A DNA stretch of 64,000 bases from Rhizobium grahamii (lineage in GTDB: Bacteria; Pseudomonadota; Alphaproteobacteria; Rhizobiales; Rhizobiaceae), in NCBI RefSeq assembly GCF_009498215.1, contig NZ_CP043499.1, positions 1,500,001 to 1,564,000 on the forward strand, read 5' to 3'. The position numbers and the translations under genes are program-made. The notes beneath the pieces are model-generated. The model did no database searches and was not told the origin of the DNA. It worked only from the letters and a program-made list of their open reading frames with translations. Positions 52,111 through 61,134 of this stretch are shown in pieces. Positions within the stretch are counted from its first letter, which is position 1. Every line of letters starts with the position of its first letter.

Positions 52111-53769
52111 TCACTTTAACATGTTCGACTCGTAGACCAGGGAAAAAGTCCTTGCCTCCGGAATGGGCAGTTGGCCCAGGAGCAAGGCAACAAACGTGAT
52201 GAAGCAGAGAAGCGAGCCGACATGCAGCGCGCTTGATGCAAACTCTCGCGAAAACATCTGAAGGCGGCTTCTGTTGTCTGCCAATGTCGTCTTCTGACGA
52301 GTCCATCTCTGCTTGTTGAGATGGAAGAAGATGTAGGTCTTCACCAGAGAGCCGTAGACCTGATTGAAATAGATGAAGAACGGATAGAAGGCCGAGACGC
52401 GCGGTCGAGAATTCAGGAGCAGAAGCGTCTGCAGATAGCGCGTGACCAAGATCCAAAGCAGGTAGACGAGGAACGCCGTCGGCGTTTCGAAGATGCCGAT
52501 CAAGAGCACCATCGCGACGCCCGCCAGCGAGGTCCACATCGATATCCTCTGATCGAGAATCGTCCACCATGTAAACCAGCCGATCCTTGTAGGACCGAGT
52601 GCCAAGGCACGGCGGTTGGTACGCAACATGTTTCCGAACCAACGGACCATCAATTGCGTCGCGGCCGGCAGAAACCGGGTCGACGGTGGTTCCTCGACGG
52701 TCGCAACGACGACATCGGGAACGTAGAGCATGCGGTAGCCGTTGCGGAGCAGCCAGAACCAACTGGACTTGTCGTCGCCCGTCAGGAATTTCAGCCTGCC
52801 GAAACGCCAGTGATCGAGGTAGTCGGCTTCGACCTGCCGTACGAAATCCGGATCGCAGATGATCGAGGCGCGGAACATCGACATCCGTCCGGTCAACGTC
52901 AGCACCTTGCGAGACAGGCCATTCGACGACATCAGGATGTGGCGCTGCGCGAAGCGAAGGCTGTACCAGACGTGAAATTTCGCATCACCATGGACAAGCG
53001 ACCGCTCATCGGTCGTCAACGCTCCGACTTTGGCATCAGTGCGAAAGAAGCCTGCGCACTTGCTGACGAGATCGACCGGAATGATGGAGTCGCCGTCGAT
53101 GACCGCGACCATATCGTCGGGCTTCGGGTCCTGGTGCGAGATCGCACGGAATCCATAGGCGAGCGCATCGCGCTTGCCGCTGCCTTCGATACGCGTGATA
53201 ACCAGACGAACACCCGATGCCTGGCCGCAAATCAATCGGTGCAATTGTCGGATCAATCGCTGGTCGGCCATTTCCACGATCGAGGCGACAACAGTCGCTC
53301 CACCTGAAGCCTGCTTCGCCGCCTCGAAGACCGCCCGATAGACCTGGGCTGTCGTGTCTCCATCGATACGAAAACTCGTCACCAGAAAGTAGACATGCGG
53401 GTCGCCGCCTATGCTACGGCGGGCACGAAGCGCCGCATCAGCGTTGGCCCGCATCCGCGGGAACACAATGAAGCGGTAAATATTGGAGCGGAGGAAATGG
53501 AGGAGGCCCCAGCCGTAGCGCCACACCGCGAGAAATCCGAGGCCGACAAGGGCGCCGGAGTGGCTCCTCCAGAGATCCTCTGCCGGGACGATCCACGCCA
53601 CGAACACGACGAGTGCACCGTAGAGCAGATGAGCCTCAAGCGTCTCGCTCCAGGAAACGAGCGACGCGCCGGCAACCGAACGCCGATCACTGCCGTCGGT
53701 CGCGTCCTGGGCGACCGGGGTAGCTATAACGCCACCTCCTCCATCATCGTATTTCGCATGCTCAAGCAT
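52111..53769 (-). CDS. alg8: Alg8-like processive family 2 glycosyltransferase
   Basis: A 552-residue inner-membrane polymerase. Two N-terminal helices, a cytoplasmic GT2 domain and several C-terminal helices give the Alg8 layout. The catalytic motifs are DGDS at 225-228, TGDDK at 330-334 (catalytic base region) and QLMVRWFGNMLRTN, which corresponds to the Q-x-x-R-W acceptor motif. In Pseudomonas Alg8 makes poly-mannuronate from GDP-mannuronate while extruding it. It is 103 bases after algD and followed immediately by the PilZ gene. The start at 53769 has AGGGG close by. Confidence 0.92.
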   Translation of the reverse strand: MLEHAKYDDGGGGVIATPVAQDATDGSDRRSVAGASLVSWSETLEAHLLYGALVVFVAWIVPAEDLWRSHSGALVGLGFLAVWRYGWGLLHFLRSNIYRFIVFPRMRANADAALRARRSIGGDPHVYFLVTSFRIDGDTTAQVYRAVFEAAKQASGGATVVASIVEMADQRLIRQLHRLICGQASGVRLVITRIEGSGKRDALAYGFRAISHQDPKPDDMVAVIDGDSIIPVDLVSKCAGFFRTDAKVGALTTDERSLVHGDAKFHVWYSLRFAQRHILMSSNGLSRKVLTLTGRMSMFRASIICDPDFVRQVEADYLDHWRFGRLKFLTGDDKSSWFWLLRNGYRMLYVPDVVVATVEEPPSTRFLPAATQLMVRWFGNMLRTNRRALALGPTRIGWFTWWTILDQRISMWTSLAGVAMVLLIGIFETPTAFLVYLLWILVTRYLQTLLLLNSRPRVSAFYPFFIYFNQVYGSLVKTYIFFHLNKQRWTRQKTTLADNRSRLQMFSREFASSALHVGSLLCFITFVALLLGQLPIPEARTFSLVYESNMLK

Positions 53770-53872
53770 CTGCCCCTGCCATCACACATCACGGGTTCTG
53801 TGGGCCGCCGCAGCCCACTTTTTATGCTGTAAACCAGAGCTTACGGCCTCGTGCCGATGGCCCGGACCTGCG

Positions 53873-55270
53873 CTACCAGCACAGGCCGTGGTAGATTATG
53901 TTCCTGTTCTGCGGTGTTTCGATGCGCGTCAGATCGATGACCACCAGCGGTTTCTTTGCCGCCTCGATCGCCTCCTTGAGGCCCGGATACTTGTTGCCGA
54001 TAACCACGACCGAAGACGCCGCCAGAACGTCCTCTATGCTGCCACGCAGCAAAGGCGCGACGTGCTTGAGGAAATTGCGGCCCTCGCTCGGAGTCCTTGC
54101 GACATTCGGGTCGTAGACCGCGATCTCCTTGCCCTTGCCGAGGAAGCTTTCGACCAGTTCCAGCAAGGGGCTTTCCCTGAGATCGTCGGTGTCGGACTTG
54201 AACGTGATGCCGACGAAACCGATCCTTTCCTGGTGGGCGGTATCGATGAGCGAACGCGCATGTTCGATCTGTCCGGCATTGGCGATGCGGGCCGCATCCA
54301 GCACCGGCGTCGGCACGTTCAATATCCGGCCGAGCGCCGTCAACGCACGAAGATCTTTGGGAAGGCAGGAACCACCATAGGCAAAACCCGGCTTCATGTA
54401 GGCGCGGGATATGTTGAGGCGGGTGTCTGAACAAAGCACATCCATGACGACATGGCTGTCGATGTTTTTTGCCTTGCAAAGGTTGCCGATCTCGTTCGAG
54501 AAGCTGATCTTCACGGCATGCCAGCAGTTGTTGGCATATTTCACGATTTCCGCGCAGCGCATTGCCACGACATGCGGTGTCACAGGAATGTGGCTGACTA
54601 GTGCTTTCAGCGCTTCGATCGACCGGCTGTCGCCATCATACTGCCCGAACACGATCGCACCGGGACGATAGTAATCCGCGATCGCCGTGCCTTCGCGAAG
54701 GAATTCGGGATAGTATGCGACACCGAAGTCGCGGCCTGCGGTCTTCCCCGACACGCGTTCCAGGGTCGGCACAACCAGCTCTTCCATGGTCCCCGGCAGG
54801 ATCGTGGATCTCATCACCACGACATGAAACGCCGACTTGTGTTTCAGCGCCTTGCCGATGTCCTCGCAGACCTGACGCACATAGTCGGTATTCAACGTTC
54901 CGTCAGGAAGACTTGGCGTTCCAACACAGCATAGGGAGATGTCCGTATTGCTGATGGCGTCTGCCACCGACTGCGTCGCGGAAAGCAGATCGCTGTGATG
55001 ACCGTGATCCAGAAGCTCTGCAAGGCCTGGTTCCACGATGGGCGCCTGGCCCTTGGCCAGACGTTCGACTTTAAACTGATCGGGATCGACTGCAACGACT
55101 TGGAATCCGTCATTGCTCAAGCAAGCAGCCGAAACACACCCCACATAACCGGCACCAAAAATGCTGATACGCGAATTGCTAACGTCAGGCGCTACTGCGG
55201 GATAAAAATTGTCCAGTACCGCAGCCTTCGAATTCTGCGAAAGACTGGCGGGATTCAACTCAATTTCCAT
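53873..55270 (-). CDS. algD: GDP-mannose 6-dehydrogenase (AlgD-like)
   Basis: A 465-residue cytoplasmic enzyme oxidising GDP-mannose to GDP-mannuronate in two NAD steps. The Rossmann start is RISIFGAGYVGCVSAACLS, the active-site Cys302 lies in GFAYGGSCLPKDLRALT, and the protein ends HGLCW, closely resembling the GICW end of Pseudomonas AlgD rather than UDP-glucose dehydrogenases. A 34-residue N-terminal extension shifts Cys268 of AlgD to 302. GAGG lies before ATG 55270. It is first gene of the operon and commits sugar to the polyuronate. Confidence 0.93.
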   Translation of the reverse strand: MEIELNPASLSQNSKAAVLDNFYPAVAPDVSNSRISIFGAGYVGCVSAACLSNDGFQVVAVDPDQFKVERLAKGQAPIVEPGLAELLDHGHHSDLLSATQSVADAISNTDISLCCVGTPSLPDGTLNTDYVRQVCEDIGKALKHKSAFHVVVMRSTILPGTMEELVVPTLERVSGKTAGRDFGVAYYPEFLREGTAIADYYRPGAIVFGQYDGDSRSIEALKALVSHIPVTPHVVAMRCAEIVKYANNCWHAVKISFSNEIGNLCKAKNIDSHVVMDVLCSDTRLNISRAYMKPGFAYGGSCLPKDLRALTALGRILNVPTPVLDAARIANAGQIEHARSLIDTAHQERIGFVGITFKSDTDDLRESPLLELVESFLGKGKEIAVYDPNVARTPSEGRNFLKHVAPLLRGSIEDVLAASSVVVIGNKYPGLKEAIEAAKKPLVVIDLTRIETPQNRNIIYHGLCW

Positions 55271-55835
55271 AATAGACCTCGTCTGCGCACAGATTAACAC
55301 TCCGGCGCACTACACGCGCCAGTTCAACTGCCTGCGGTCTAAGGAGTCCCCACTAGGTGATATTTTCGGACGTCTTTTTTGTTATGAATTGATGCTAAGC
55401 GCAAAAATTTATGTATGCAATAGTCAAAAATTAACCAATACTAATATGGACGGGCGGCGTTGCAATAGAGCGACAACTCTACGGAAAATCAAATACTTAA
55501 GACCATATTTCGGGGCGCCAGACGACTTTTGCACCGGGTTTCCTGCAATTAGACTCGCTCTGTTCATGCCACCAGTTGGCAGCTTTTGCCTGCCCTACGC
55601 TACGTTAGTCGCCGACTGATCGCCATATCCTTCACCAGCATGTACCTGAAATATAATCGCTTTTCGTTCCAACTCCGGGCCGCTTACTGACAGTGCCGGT
55701 CGCTCTTGACAACTGCTTTCAGGAGCTTTCGGGGCTAGCCCGCCCTTTGGAAGTAAAGGTGTTCATTAAAATGTATTAGAAGGGCGCCAGTACATCCTTC
55801 AATTTGCGGTAGAACGTTTTTTAGCGCGACTTTAC
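55271..55835. other. Long AT-rich control region upstream of the alginate-like operon
   Basis: 565 bases between the algD start and the stop of the next minus-strand gene. The part around 55380-55500 is strikingly AT-rich compared with the window. On the minus strand TTGGTT-N17-TACATA near 55407-55436 is a possible promoter, but several alternatives exist. It implies a long untranslated leader of more than 100 bases. An open frame at 55209-55619 lacks a credible start and composition. A horizontally acquired or nucleoid-protein-regulated promoter is possible. Confidence 0.5.
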
Positions 55836-56894
55836 TTACTTGTACTCAATGATGGTCTGCAACCTGCCAGCAAGGAGGTTAGCGTAGAACTTGAACACCC
55901 CTTGCATCTCGGCAAACTTTATAAGGCTGTCGAACAGCGCGTTGCGCCAGCTTTCCCGCCGGAACAGACCTTCCCGCCACGCTTGTCTGATGATCTGAAG
56001 CGGGTACAGGATCAACAGTGATGGATCCATCGTCGCCAACGCGGTCAGCGGGAGGCAGCAGGCCCAGAAGACGATCCGCACGACATCCTTTTTCCAGATG
56101 GCGCAGGCGGATTTGCGATGCAGATAGGAGACCTGCGCAAAGGCATGACCGCCACGAACCGACCGGCGCCACCATTGCTTGAAGCTGTGCATGTCGACGT
56201 CATGCCGCGACATCTCTCCATCCAGCCGCCATATACGCCAGCCCTTCTCCCGAAGCCGCACGCACATCTCGGATTCTTCGCCGGCGATCAGCCAGTCCCT
56301 GTATCCTCCGACGTCGCGAAGTGCTGATATGCGCATCATCACATCGCCGCCGCAGCCGTAGATCTCACCGGGACGTCCCTTCCAGTCGCGATCGACAAGC
56401 GCGTTGTAGAGCGTTCTTTCCGGAAATTTCTCGCGGCGGTTGCCATAGGCGGCGACAGCCGTGGAATTCGCAACGAGGAACGATCGCGCGCGCTCCAGCC
56501 ATCCCTCCTGCAGTTGGCAATCGCCGTCGATGAACTGCACGAACTTGAGATCAGGCCATTGCTCGATCAGCGTTTCCAAACCCTTGTTGCGCCCGCGCGC
56601 GGCCGTGAAAGGAAGGCTGTCATCCAAGGCAACTGCAATTGCGCCAAGGTCGCGGGCGCGCTCGACGCTGCCATCCTTGGAGCCCGAGTCCACGTAGACG
56701 ATACGCGACACCCGGCTTTTCAGCGAAACCAGACAATCGACCAGGCGCTGCCCTTCGTTTCGTCCGATTGCGACGATCCCGACATCGGAAAGCTCTCCGT
56801 CGCCATCCCTGATTTCTAAGGAGCTTTTTCCCTCTTCAAGGGAAGCGACCGGCGAACTGTCGTGCAGATCAAATTTGGCAATGCTCGTCATCAT
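55836..56894 (-). CDS. Family 2 glycosyltransferase, membrane associated
   Basis: A 352-residue GT-A transferase. VGIVAIGRNEGQRLVDCLVS and VYVDSGSKDGSVERARDLGA form the nucleotide site, FIDGDCQLQEGW is the D-x-D metal site, and GEESEMCVRLREKGWRIWRL holds the catalytic-base region (E-D/E-x-E-like). Hydrophobic stretches near the C-terminus (IVFWACCLPLTALA) suggest membrane attachment. The ATG at 56894 is chosen over an in-frame TTG at 56900; the ribosome site is weak. It lies upstream of the alginate-like genes on the same strand and divergent from the GT4 gene. Sugar specificity is unknown. Confidence 0.88.
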   Translation of the reverse strand: MMTSIAKFDLHDSSPVASLEEGKSSLEIRDGDGELSDVGIVAIGRNEGQRLVDCLVSLKSRVSRIVYVDSGSKDGSVERARDLGAIAVALDDSLPFTAARGRNKGLETLIEQWPDLKFVQFIDGDCQLQEGWLERARSFLVANSTAVAAYGNRREKFPERTLYNALVDRDWKGRPGEIYGCGGDVMMRISALRDVGGYRDWLIAGEESEMCVRLREKGWRIWRLDGEMSRHDVDMHSFKQWWRRSVRGGHAFAQVSYLHRKSACAIWKKDVVRIVFWACCLPLTALATMDPSLLILYPLQIIRQAWREGLFRRESWRNALFDSLIKFAEMQGVFKFYANLLAGRLQTIIEYK

Positions 56895-57139
56895 ACTCAA
56901 CGAAGCGCTCTACGCGAAGCCAACCCGGCAGCTGGGATGTCGCCTGAAAAGTTCACGCCTGTCATAACTCTGACTGCTAACGTAGCGACCATGAATTGAC
57001 TATAGAGAGCGAAGGCCAACAGTGGGATACCGCCTTTCGGCTGGAACCGCGGCCCGATTTTCTCCTTTTGGATAAATTAAGCGACGAGCGTGATGTTGCT
57101 ATAGATGATCCAGCAGTAACGAGTGTCGGCGGGTTGTCC

Positions 57140-58396
57140 ATGAGGATCGCGTATCTAACGAACCAGTACCCCGCCCCGAGCCATACGTTTATCCGCCGCG
57201 AAATTGTCGCCTTGGAAAAGCGGGGACACTCTGTTTTCCGCTACGCGATACGCCCGTTTTCCGGCGTGCTGAGCGACCTTGAAGACATTGCGGAGCAAGG
57301 ACGAACTTCCTACCTGCTCAAGCAAGGTACGGGCAAATCCTTTGCGGCTTTCGTGTCGACGCTTCTTTGTCATCCTGCAGGCATGGGCAGAGCGGCCAGG
57401 TTGGCTTTTCGTCTTGGTGCTCTGCCGGGCGGCAGTTTTCCGCGCCACATTATCTATCTTGCGGAAGCAATGATCCTTTCGAAGTGGTGCCAAGAGCAGG
57501 GCATAGATCATCTGCATGTCCACTTCGGCACAAACCCGGCAGCAGTCGCCGCATTGGCAAACGCAATTTCCGGCGTGCCATTCAGCTTTACCGTTCATGG
57601 CCCCGAGGAGTTCGATCGACCACGAACGATCGGGCTCGGCCTTAAGGCTCGCTCCGCGTCCTTCGTGATCGGTGTCAGCTCCTTCGGGCGCAGCCAACTG
57701 ATGCGGTGGACCGGAACCGATGACTGGCACAAGTTGCATGTCGTTCGCTGCGGACTGGATGAGCGCTATCGTCAGGAGCCAACAGTTCCTGTCCCGGAAG
57801 AGCGCCGCCTCGTCTGCGTTGCACGTCTGGGCGAACAAAAGGGACACCTTGTCTTGTTGCAGGCTGCAGCACACGTCAGGCGCGACGGTATATCCTTCAA
57901 GCTTGTTCTTGCCGGAAACGGGCCTCTGCGCAGCGAAATCGAACGAGAGGTCAAAAGGCTGTTGCTGGAAGATGTGGTCGATCTGATTGGCACGGTCGAC
58001 CAGGATCGGGTGCAGGCCGAGATCGCCGCATCAAGAGCGATGGTGCTCGCAAGCTTCGCCGAGGGGCTGCCGGTCGTGCTGATGGAGAGCATGGCGCTTG
58101 GGCGGCCGGTTATCTCGACCTATGTCGCCGGAATACCCGAACTGGTCCAGTCTGAGAATGGCTGGCTTGTCCCGGCCGGGGACGTCGACGCACTCGCTGA
58201 CGCCATGAAAGCGGCACTTACGGCGGAGACCGCTACGCTTGCCACGATGGGTACGCTTGCCCGCAAGCATGTTCTTGCCCGGCACGATATCTCGCAGTCG
58301 GCCGCGCAGATCGAAGAGCTGATCGTCCGCGCAGCAGAGGCTCGCGCTTCTGGGCTGGTCGCAGCCGCCTCGCTGCAGCTTCAGACCGACAGCTAA
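57140..58396 (+). CDS. Family 4 glycosyltransferase (WcaL/colanic-acid type)
   Basis: A 418-residue GT-B retaining glycosyltransferase. N-terminus MRIAYLTNQYPAPSHTFIRR is the family's usual start. The donor domain has VARLGEQKGHLVLLQAAAHV, VLAGNGPLRSEIEREVKRLL and SFAEGLPVVLMESMALGRPVI with the conserved E-x7-E pair. The frame extends upstream to a TTG at 56996, but only from 57140 does the sequence look like the family. It is the only plus-strand gene in this part of the locus and ends seven bases from the convergent GT2 gene. The 245 bases before it form a divergent promoter region with the GT2 at 56894. Confidence 0.9.
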   Translation: MRIAYLTNQYPAPSHTFIRREIVALEKRGHSVFRYAIRPFSGVLSDLEDIAEQGRTSYLLKQGTGKSFAAFVSTLLCHPAGMGRAARLAFRLGALPGGSFPRHIIYLAEAMILSKWCQEQGIDHLHVHFGTNPAAVAALANAISGVPFSFTVHGPEEFDRPRTIGLGLKARSASFVIGVSSFGRSQLMRWTGTDDWHKLHVVRCGLDERYRQEPTVPVPEERRLVCVARLGEQKGHLVLLQAAAHVRRDGISFKLVLAGNGPLRSEIEREVKRLLLEDVVDLIGTVDQDRVQAEIAASRAMVLASFAEGLPVVLMESMALGRPVISTYVAGIPELVQSENGWLVPAGDVDALADAMKAALTAETATLATMGTLARKHVLARHDISQSAAQIEELIVRAAEARASGLVAAASLQLQTDS

Positions 58397-58403
58397 CTTA
58401 CCT

Positions 58404-59378
58404 TCAGGATTGCTTCGCTTTTGAAGTCGCGTGATGGACGAAATCGCGCAACAGATGCGGAGGATGAGGGTAATGCTCGCGCTTGACGACCGATTTCACG
58501 CGACCGAGCAGATTTCCGGCAAGCCAGCAGGAATCGGCGATCGCTGTGTAGGTTCTGCCGTGGTTCTTGGTGAAGTAGCGCCGCCGAGACTCGAACCAAT
58601 AGGCCGGCAGCCGTCTTGGCGCTACGTCGCGCTCCGTTACACCGGTCGATTGCCCCACCAGATGGATCACGCGGCTCTGCGGTACGTGCCAGCATTCCCA
58701 GCCTTCGCGGGCAGCGCGGAGGCAGAAGTCGACCTCTTCGTGGTAGAGAAAGTACTCTTCGTCGAGCTGACCGATCTTCTCGAGCAGGGTGCTTCGGATC
58801 AGGAAGCTCGCACCGGAGACCCAATCGACGCGGACGGCCTCCGTTGGGGTATCCAGAACTACGCGCCAGCGATCCAGCAATTTGCTCACGAGACCGAACC
58901 GAAACTCGCCCTCGAACTGGGCCACAGCCGTGGGAAATCGAAATGCGCACGCCTGCGGCGTGCCATCCGGATCCTCAAGCCGACTGCCCGCAATGCCGGC
59001 CGAGGGATGCTCATCCATAAACGCGACAAGCGTGCCGATGCTACCGGCGCGCGCCACGGTGTCCGGATTCAGCAGGTGCACGTATTCAGCGCTTCCGTAT
59101 CGTTCTTTCAGGTGATCGATCCCTCGGTTATTGCCGTAGGAGAAGCCACCGTTCGTCTCCAGCGGCAGAAGATCGATCCTGTCCTGCCACTTGTTTTCGA
59201 CGATTGCCGTCTCGAGTTTCTGCGCAGATCCATCGCCGGACGCGCCGTCGACGACAACGATGCGCGTTCGCTCCGGCACGCCTTCCGGCTGCATCAGCGA
59301 GTGCATGCAGTCGATGACGAGATCCGCGGTCCGATAGTTGACGATGACGACGAAAAGCTTGTGATCGTACTCAACCAT
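58404..59378 (-). CDS. Family 2 glycosyltransferase, rhamnosyltransferase-like
   Basis: A 324-residue GT-A transferase of the WbbL/rhamnosyltransferase type. VVIVNYRTADLVIDCMHSL and VVVDGASGDGSAQKL form the nucleotide site, HLLNPDTVARAG is the metal-site position (N-P-D), and DEEYFLYHEEVDFCLRAAREG is the catalytic and acceptor region typical of rhamnosyltransferases. The dTDP-rhamnose genes 23 kb away make rhamnose a plausible donor. ATG 59378 follows the preceding gene's stop by 11 bases, with AAGG upstream. Confidence 0.9.
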   Translation of the reverse strand: MVEYDHKLFVVIVNYRTADLVIDCMHSLMQPEGVPERTRIVVVDGASGDGSAQKLETAIVENKWQDRIDLLPLETNGGFSYGNNRGIDHLKERYGSAEYVHLLNPDTVARAGSIGTLVAFMDEHPSAGIAGSRLEDPDGTPQACAFRFPTAVAQFEGEFRFGLVSKLLDRWRVVLDTPTEAVRVDWVSGASFLIRSTLLEKIGQLDEEYFLYHEEVDFCLRAAREGWECWHVPQSRVIHLVGQSTGVTERDVAPRRLPAYWFESRRRYFTKNHGRTYTAIADSCWLAGNLLGRVKSVVKREHYPHPPHLLRDFVHHATSKAKQS

Positions 59379-59389
59379 GACAAATGCCT

Positions 59390-60253
59390 TCAAAACGCGC
59401 GTTGCACGGCCAGTTCGGGGCGCAGAGCTGATGCCTCGTCAGACGCAAAGATGCCATAACGGCTGCGGTCCTCAAGGACGCGGCGAACGGTGCTGGCGCT
59501 AACCTGCGTCCGCATCTTCGCATAGGCATAGACCAGGCAGCGGTCTGCAAGGACATTGATCTGGCGCGGAATACCCTTCGAAGCTTCGAAGAGAAGCGTC
59601 TTGGCGGACGAGGAGAACAGATGTTCGGGACCACCGGCAACACGAATGCGGTGATCGATGTATGCCCTAGCTTCAACCCTCCCCAGTTCCGGCAGCTGGA
59701 AGTCCGATGAAACGCGCTGGGCAAACTGCCGCAATTCGGGAAGCTGGAGTGTCGCGCGCAGTTCGGATTGCCCGACAAGGATGAGCTGCATCATCATCGA
59801 CTTGGTGTTGATGTTGGAGAGCATCCGCAGCTCTTCGAGCCGATCCGGCTCGAGATTCTGGGCTTCGTCGATAATCAGAACCACGCGCCCGCGGCGTTTC
59901 ACCTCGCCCTCCACGAACTCGCAAAACCGCTTGTAGAGACGTGGGTAAGAGGCATCTTCAAACCCCTGCCCGAAGGCCATGAGTATCCATTCCAGCAAGT
60001 TGCCGCCGGCCCTGGTTGTATGGGTGATCATGCCGATCCTGGTCGACTGATGCATATTGCTCAGGAAATGCTGGATCAGCGTTGTCTTGCCAGAACCGAC
60101 GGTTCCGGTGATGACCGTAAAACCAGCTTGGTTGACCAGGCCGTATTCCAACATCGACAACGCCATGGAATGCGAGGAGCCGAAATATAGAAACTTCGGA
60201 TCTGGCAGAATGGAGAAGGGCTTTTCCAACAGTCCGTAATGTTTTTCGTACAT
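59390..60253 (-). CDS. ExeA-like AAA ATPase of polysaccharide loci (XrtA-locus type)
   Basis: A 287-residue ATPase. MYEKHYGLLEKPFSILPDP is the characteristic start of ExeA/GspA-like ATPases and of the ATPase linked to XrtA/PEP-CTERM exopolysaccharide loci. Walker A is GTVGSGKTTLIQ, Walker B VVLIIDEAQNL, and sensor-like LILVGQSELRATL and PRQINVLADRCL complete the AAA core. The usual C-terminal peptidoglycan-binding domain of ExeA is missing. It sits between the BY-kinase-like gene and a glycosyltransferase. Its role in export is inferred from location. Confidence 0.88.
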   Translation of the reverse strand: MYEKHYGLLEKPFSILPDPKFLYFGSSHSMALSMLEYGLVNQAGFTVITGTVGSGKTTLIQHFLSNMHQSTRIGMITHTTRAGGNLLEWILMAFGQGFEDASYPRLYKRFCEFVEGEVKRRGRVVLIIDEAQNLEPDRLEELRMLSNINTKSMMMQLILVGQSELRATLQLPELRQFAQRVSSDFQLPELGRVEARAYIDHRIRVAGGPEHLFSSSAKTLLFEASKGIPRQINVLADRCLVYAYAKMRTQVSASTVRRVLEDRSRYGIFASDEASALRPELAVQRAF

Positions 60254-60330
60254 TCACTACTCCACTCAAACCTGCCCTACCGGGTAGAACTCTCCGCGCC
60301 TGGGCTATCGGCAGCAAGAGATGCCCTTTG

Positions 60331-61104
60331 CTACAAACCGTGCTTTCGGCACTTGTTCAGGACGACCTGCACGTTGCTCTTCGTCCCGAGATAAGTGCGG
60401 CAAGCCTCAAGCTCGGCGAGCCGAGTTTGGCCGACGGCAAGAAGCAGAACCACCGCCTGAGCCTCGGACGCAAGCGCAGCCGACTCGTCCGTGGTCAGCA
60501 TCGGCGGCAGATCGAGTATGGTGATCGTTGGATTGAGCGCACGGCGGAGCGCATCAATGCGACGCATCAGCTGCATCGCGTCACTCTTGCCGGACGCTTT
60601 CTCATAGCTGTTGCCCGGGCAGAAGACATGCACCTGCATGCCGCCGATATCCGCCAGGATAAGCTCCGGTCGCTCCATCTTTCCGGGCGGCCCCTTCAGC
60701 GGAAACCCCATCATGGCCATAATGGACGAGGCCCCGGCGTTGGCATCGACCAACAGGACGTTGGCGGAAGGAGTACGGGCAAAGCTGAACGCGAGATTCG
60801 CTGCAACGGTTGTCGTTCCGCACCCCATTGTAGGCGCAGTCACGGCAATCAGGCCGCTCCGGTCATCCTGGATCAGCGATTGCAGCTGGTTGCGCAGAAC
60901 ATCATAGGGACGTGTTGCCATATGGTTTGTGTCGTAGGCCACGATGCGCGCGGCCATCATGGTCGAGGGAGACAACCTGACCGCGGCGTTCTCCTGTTCA
61001 TCGCCCACCAATGCCACGCGCTCGGGCTGTACAGGCAAGCCACCGATCGCATTCATCTGCGGTGTGCTTCTGGCACGCTGTAAAGCTCTGGCGATGATTT
61101 CCAT
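60331..61104 (-). CDS. CpsD/BY-kinase-like protein with degenerate P-loop
   Basis: A 257-residue cytoplasmic protein of the CpsD/CapB tyrosine-kinase fold. The P-loop region reads APTMGCGTTTVAANLA: the Walker A lysine (G-K-S/T) is replaced by threonine. Walker A' is VLLVDANAGASS instead of the usual L-I-D-A-D-x-R-x-P, and Walker B is ITILDLPPML. The C-terminus (KCRKHGL) lacks the tyrosine cluster that is phosphorylated in active kinases. It is probably a non-catalytic partner of the adjacent chain-length protein, 30 bases away in the same operon. Confidence 0.85.
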   Translation of the reverse strand: MEIIARALQRARSTPQMNAIGGLPVQPERVALVGDEQENAAVRLSPSTMMAARIVAYDTNHMATRPYDVLRNQLQSLIQDDRSGLIAVTAPTMGCGTTTVAANLAFSFARTPSANVLLVDANAGASSIMAMMGFPLKGPPGKMERPELILADIGGMQVHVFCPGNSYEKASGKSDAMQLMRRIDALRRALNPTITILDLPPMLTTDESAALASEAQAVVLLLAVGQTRLAELEACRTYLGTKSNVQVVLNKCRKHGL

Positions 61105-61134
61105 GACGTCACTTCCCGTTCGAAGTCGTGGTGT

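Noticed and set aside
53873..55270. UDP-glucose 6-dehydrogenase instead of GDP-mannose 6-dehydrogenase
   Set aside because: The overall pattern, active-site context and the HGLCW ending follow AlgD, and the gene heads an operon with Alg8-, Alg44-, AlgG- and AlgL-like genes. Substrate still needs enzyme assay.
55209..55619. 136-codon plus-strand frame in the AT-rich region
   Set aside because: Overlaps the algD N-terminus antisense, has no ribosome site and no recognisable sequence.
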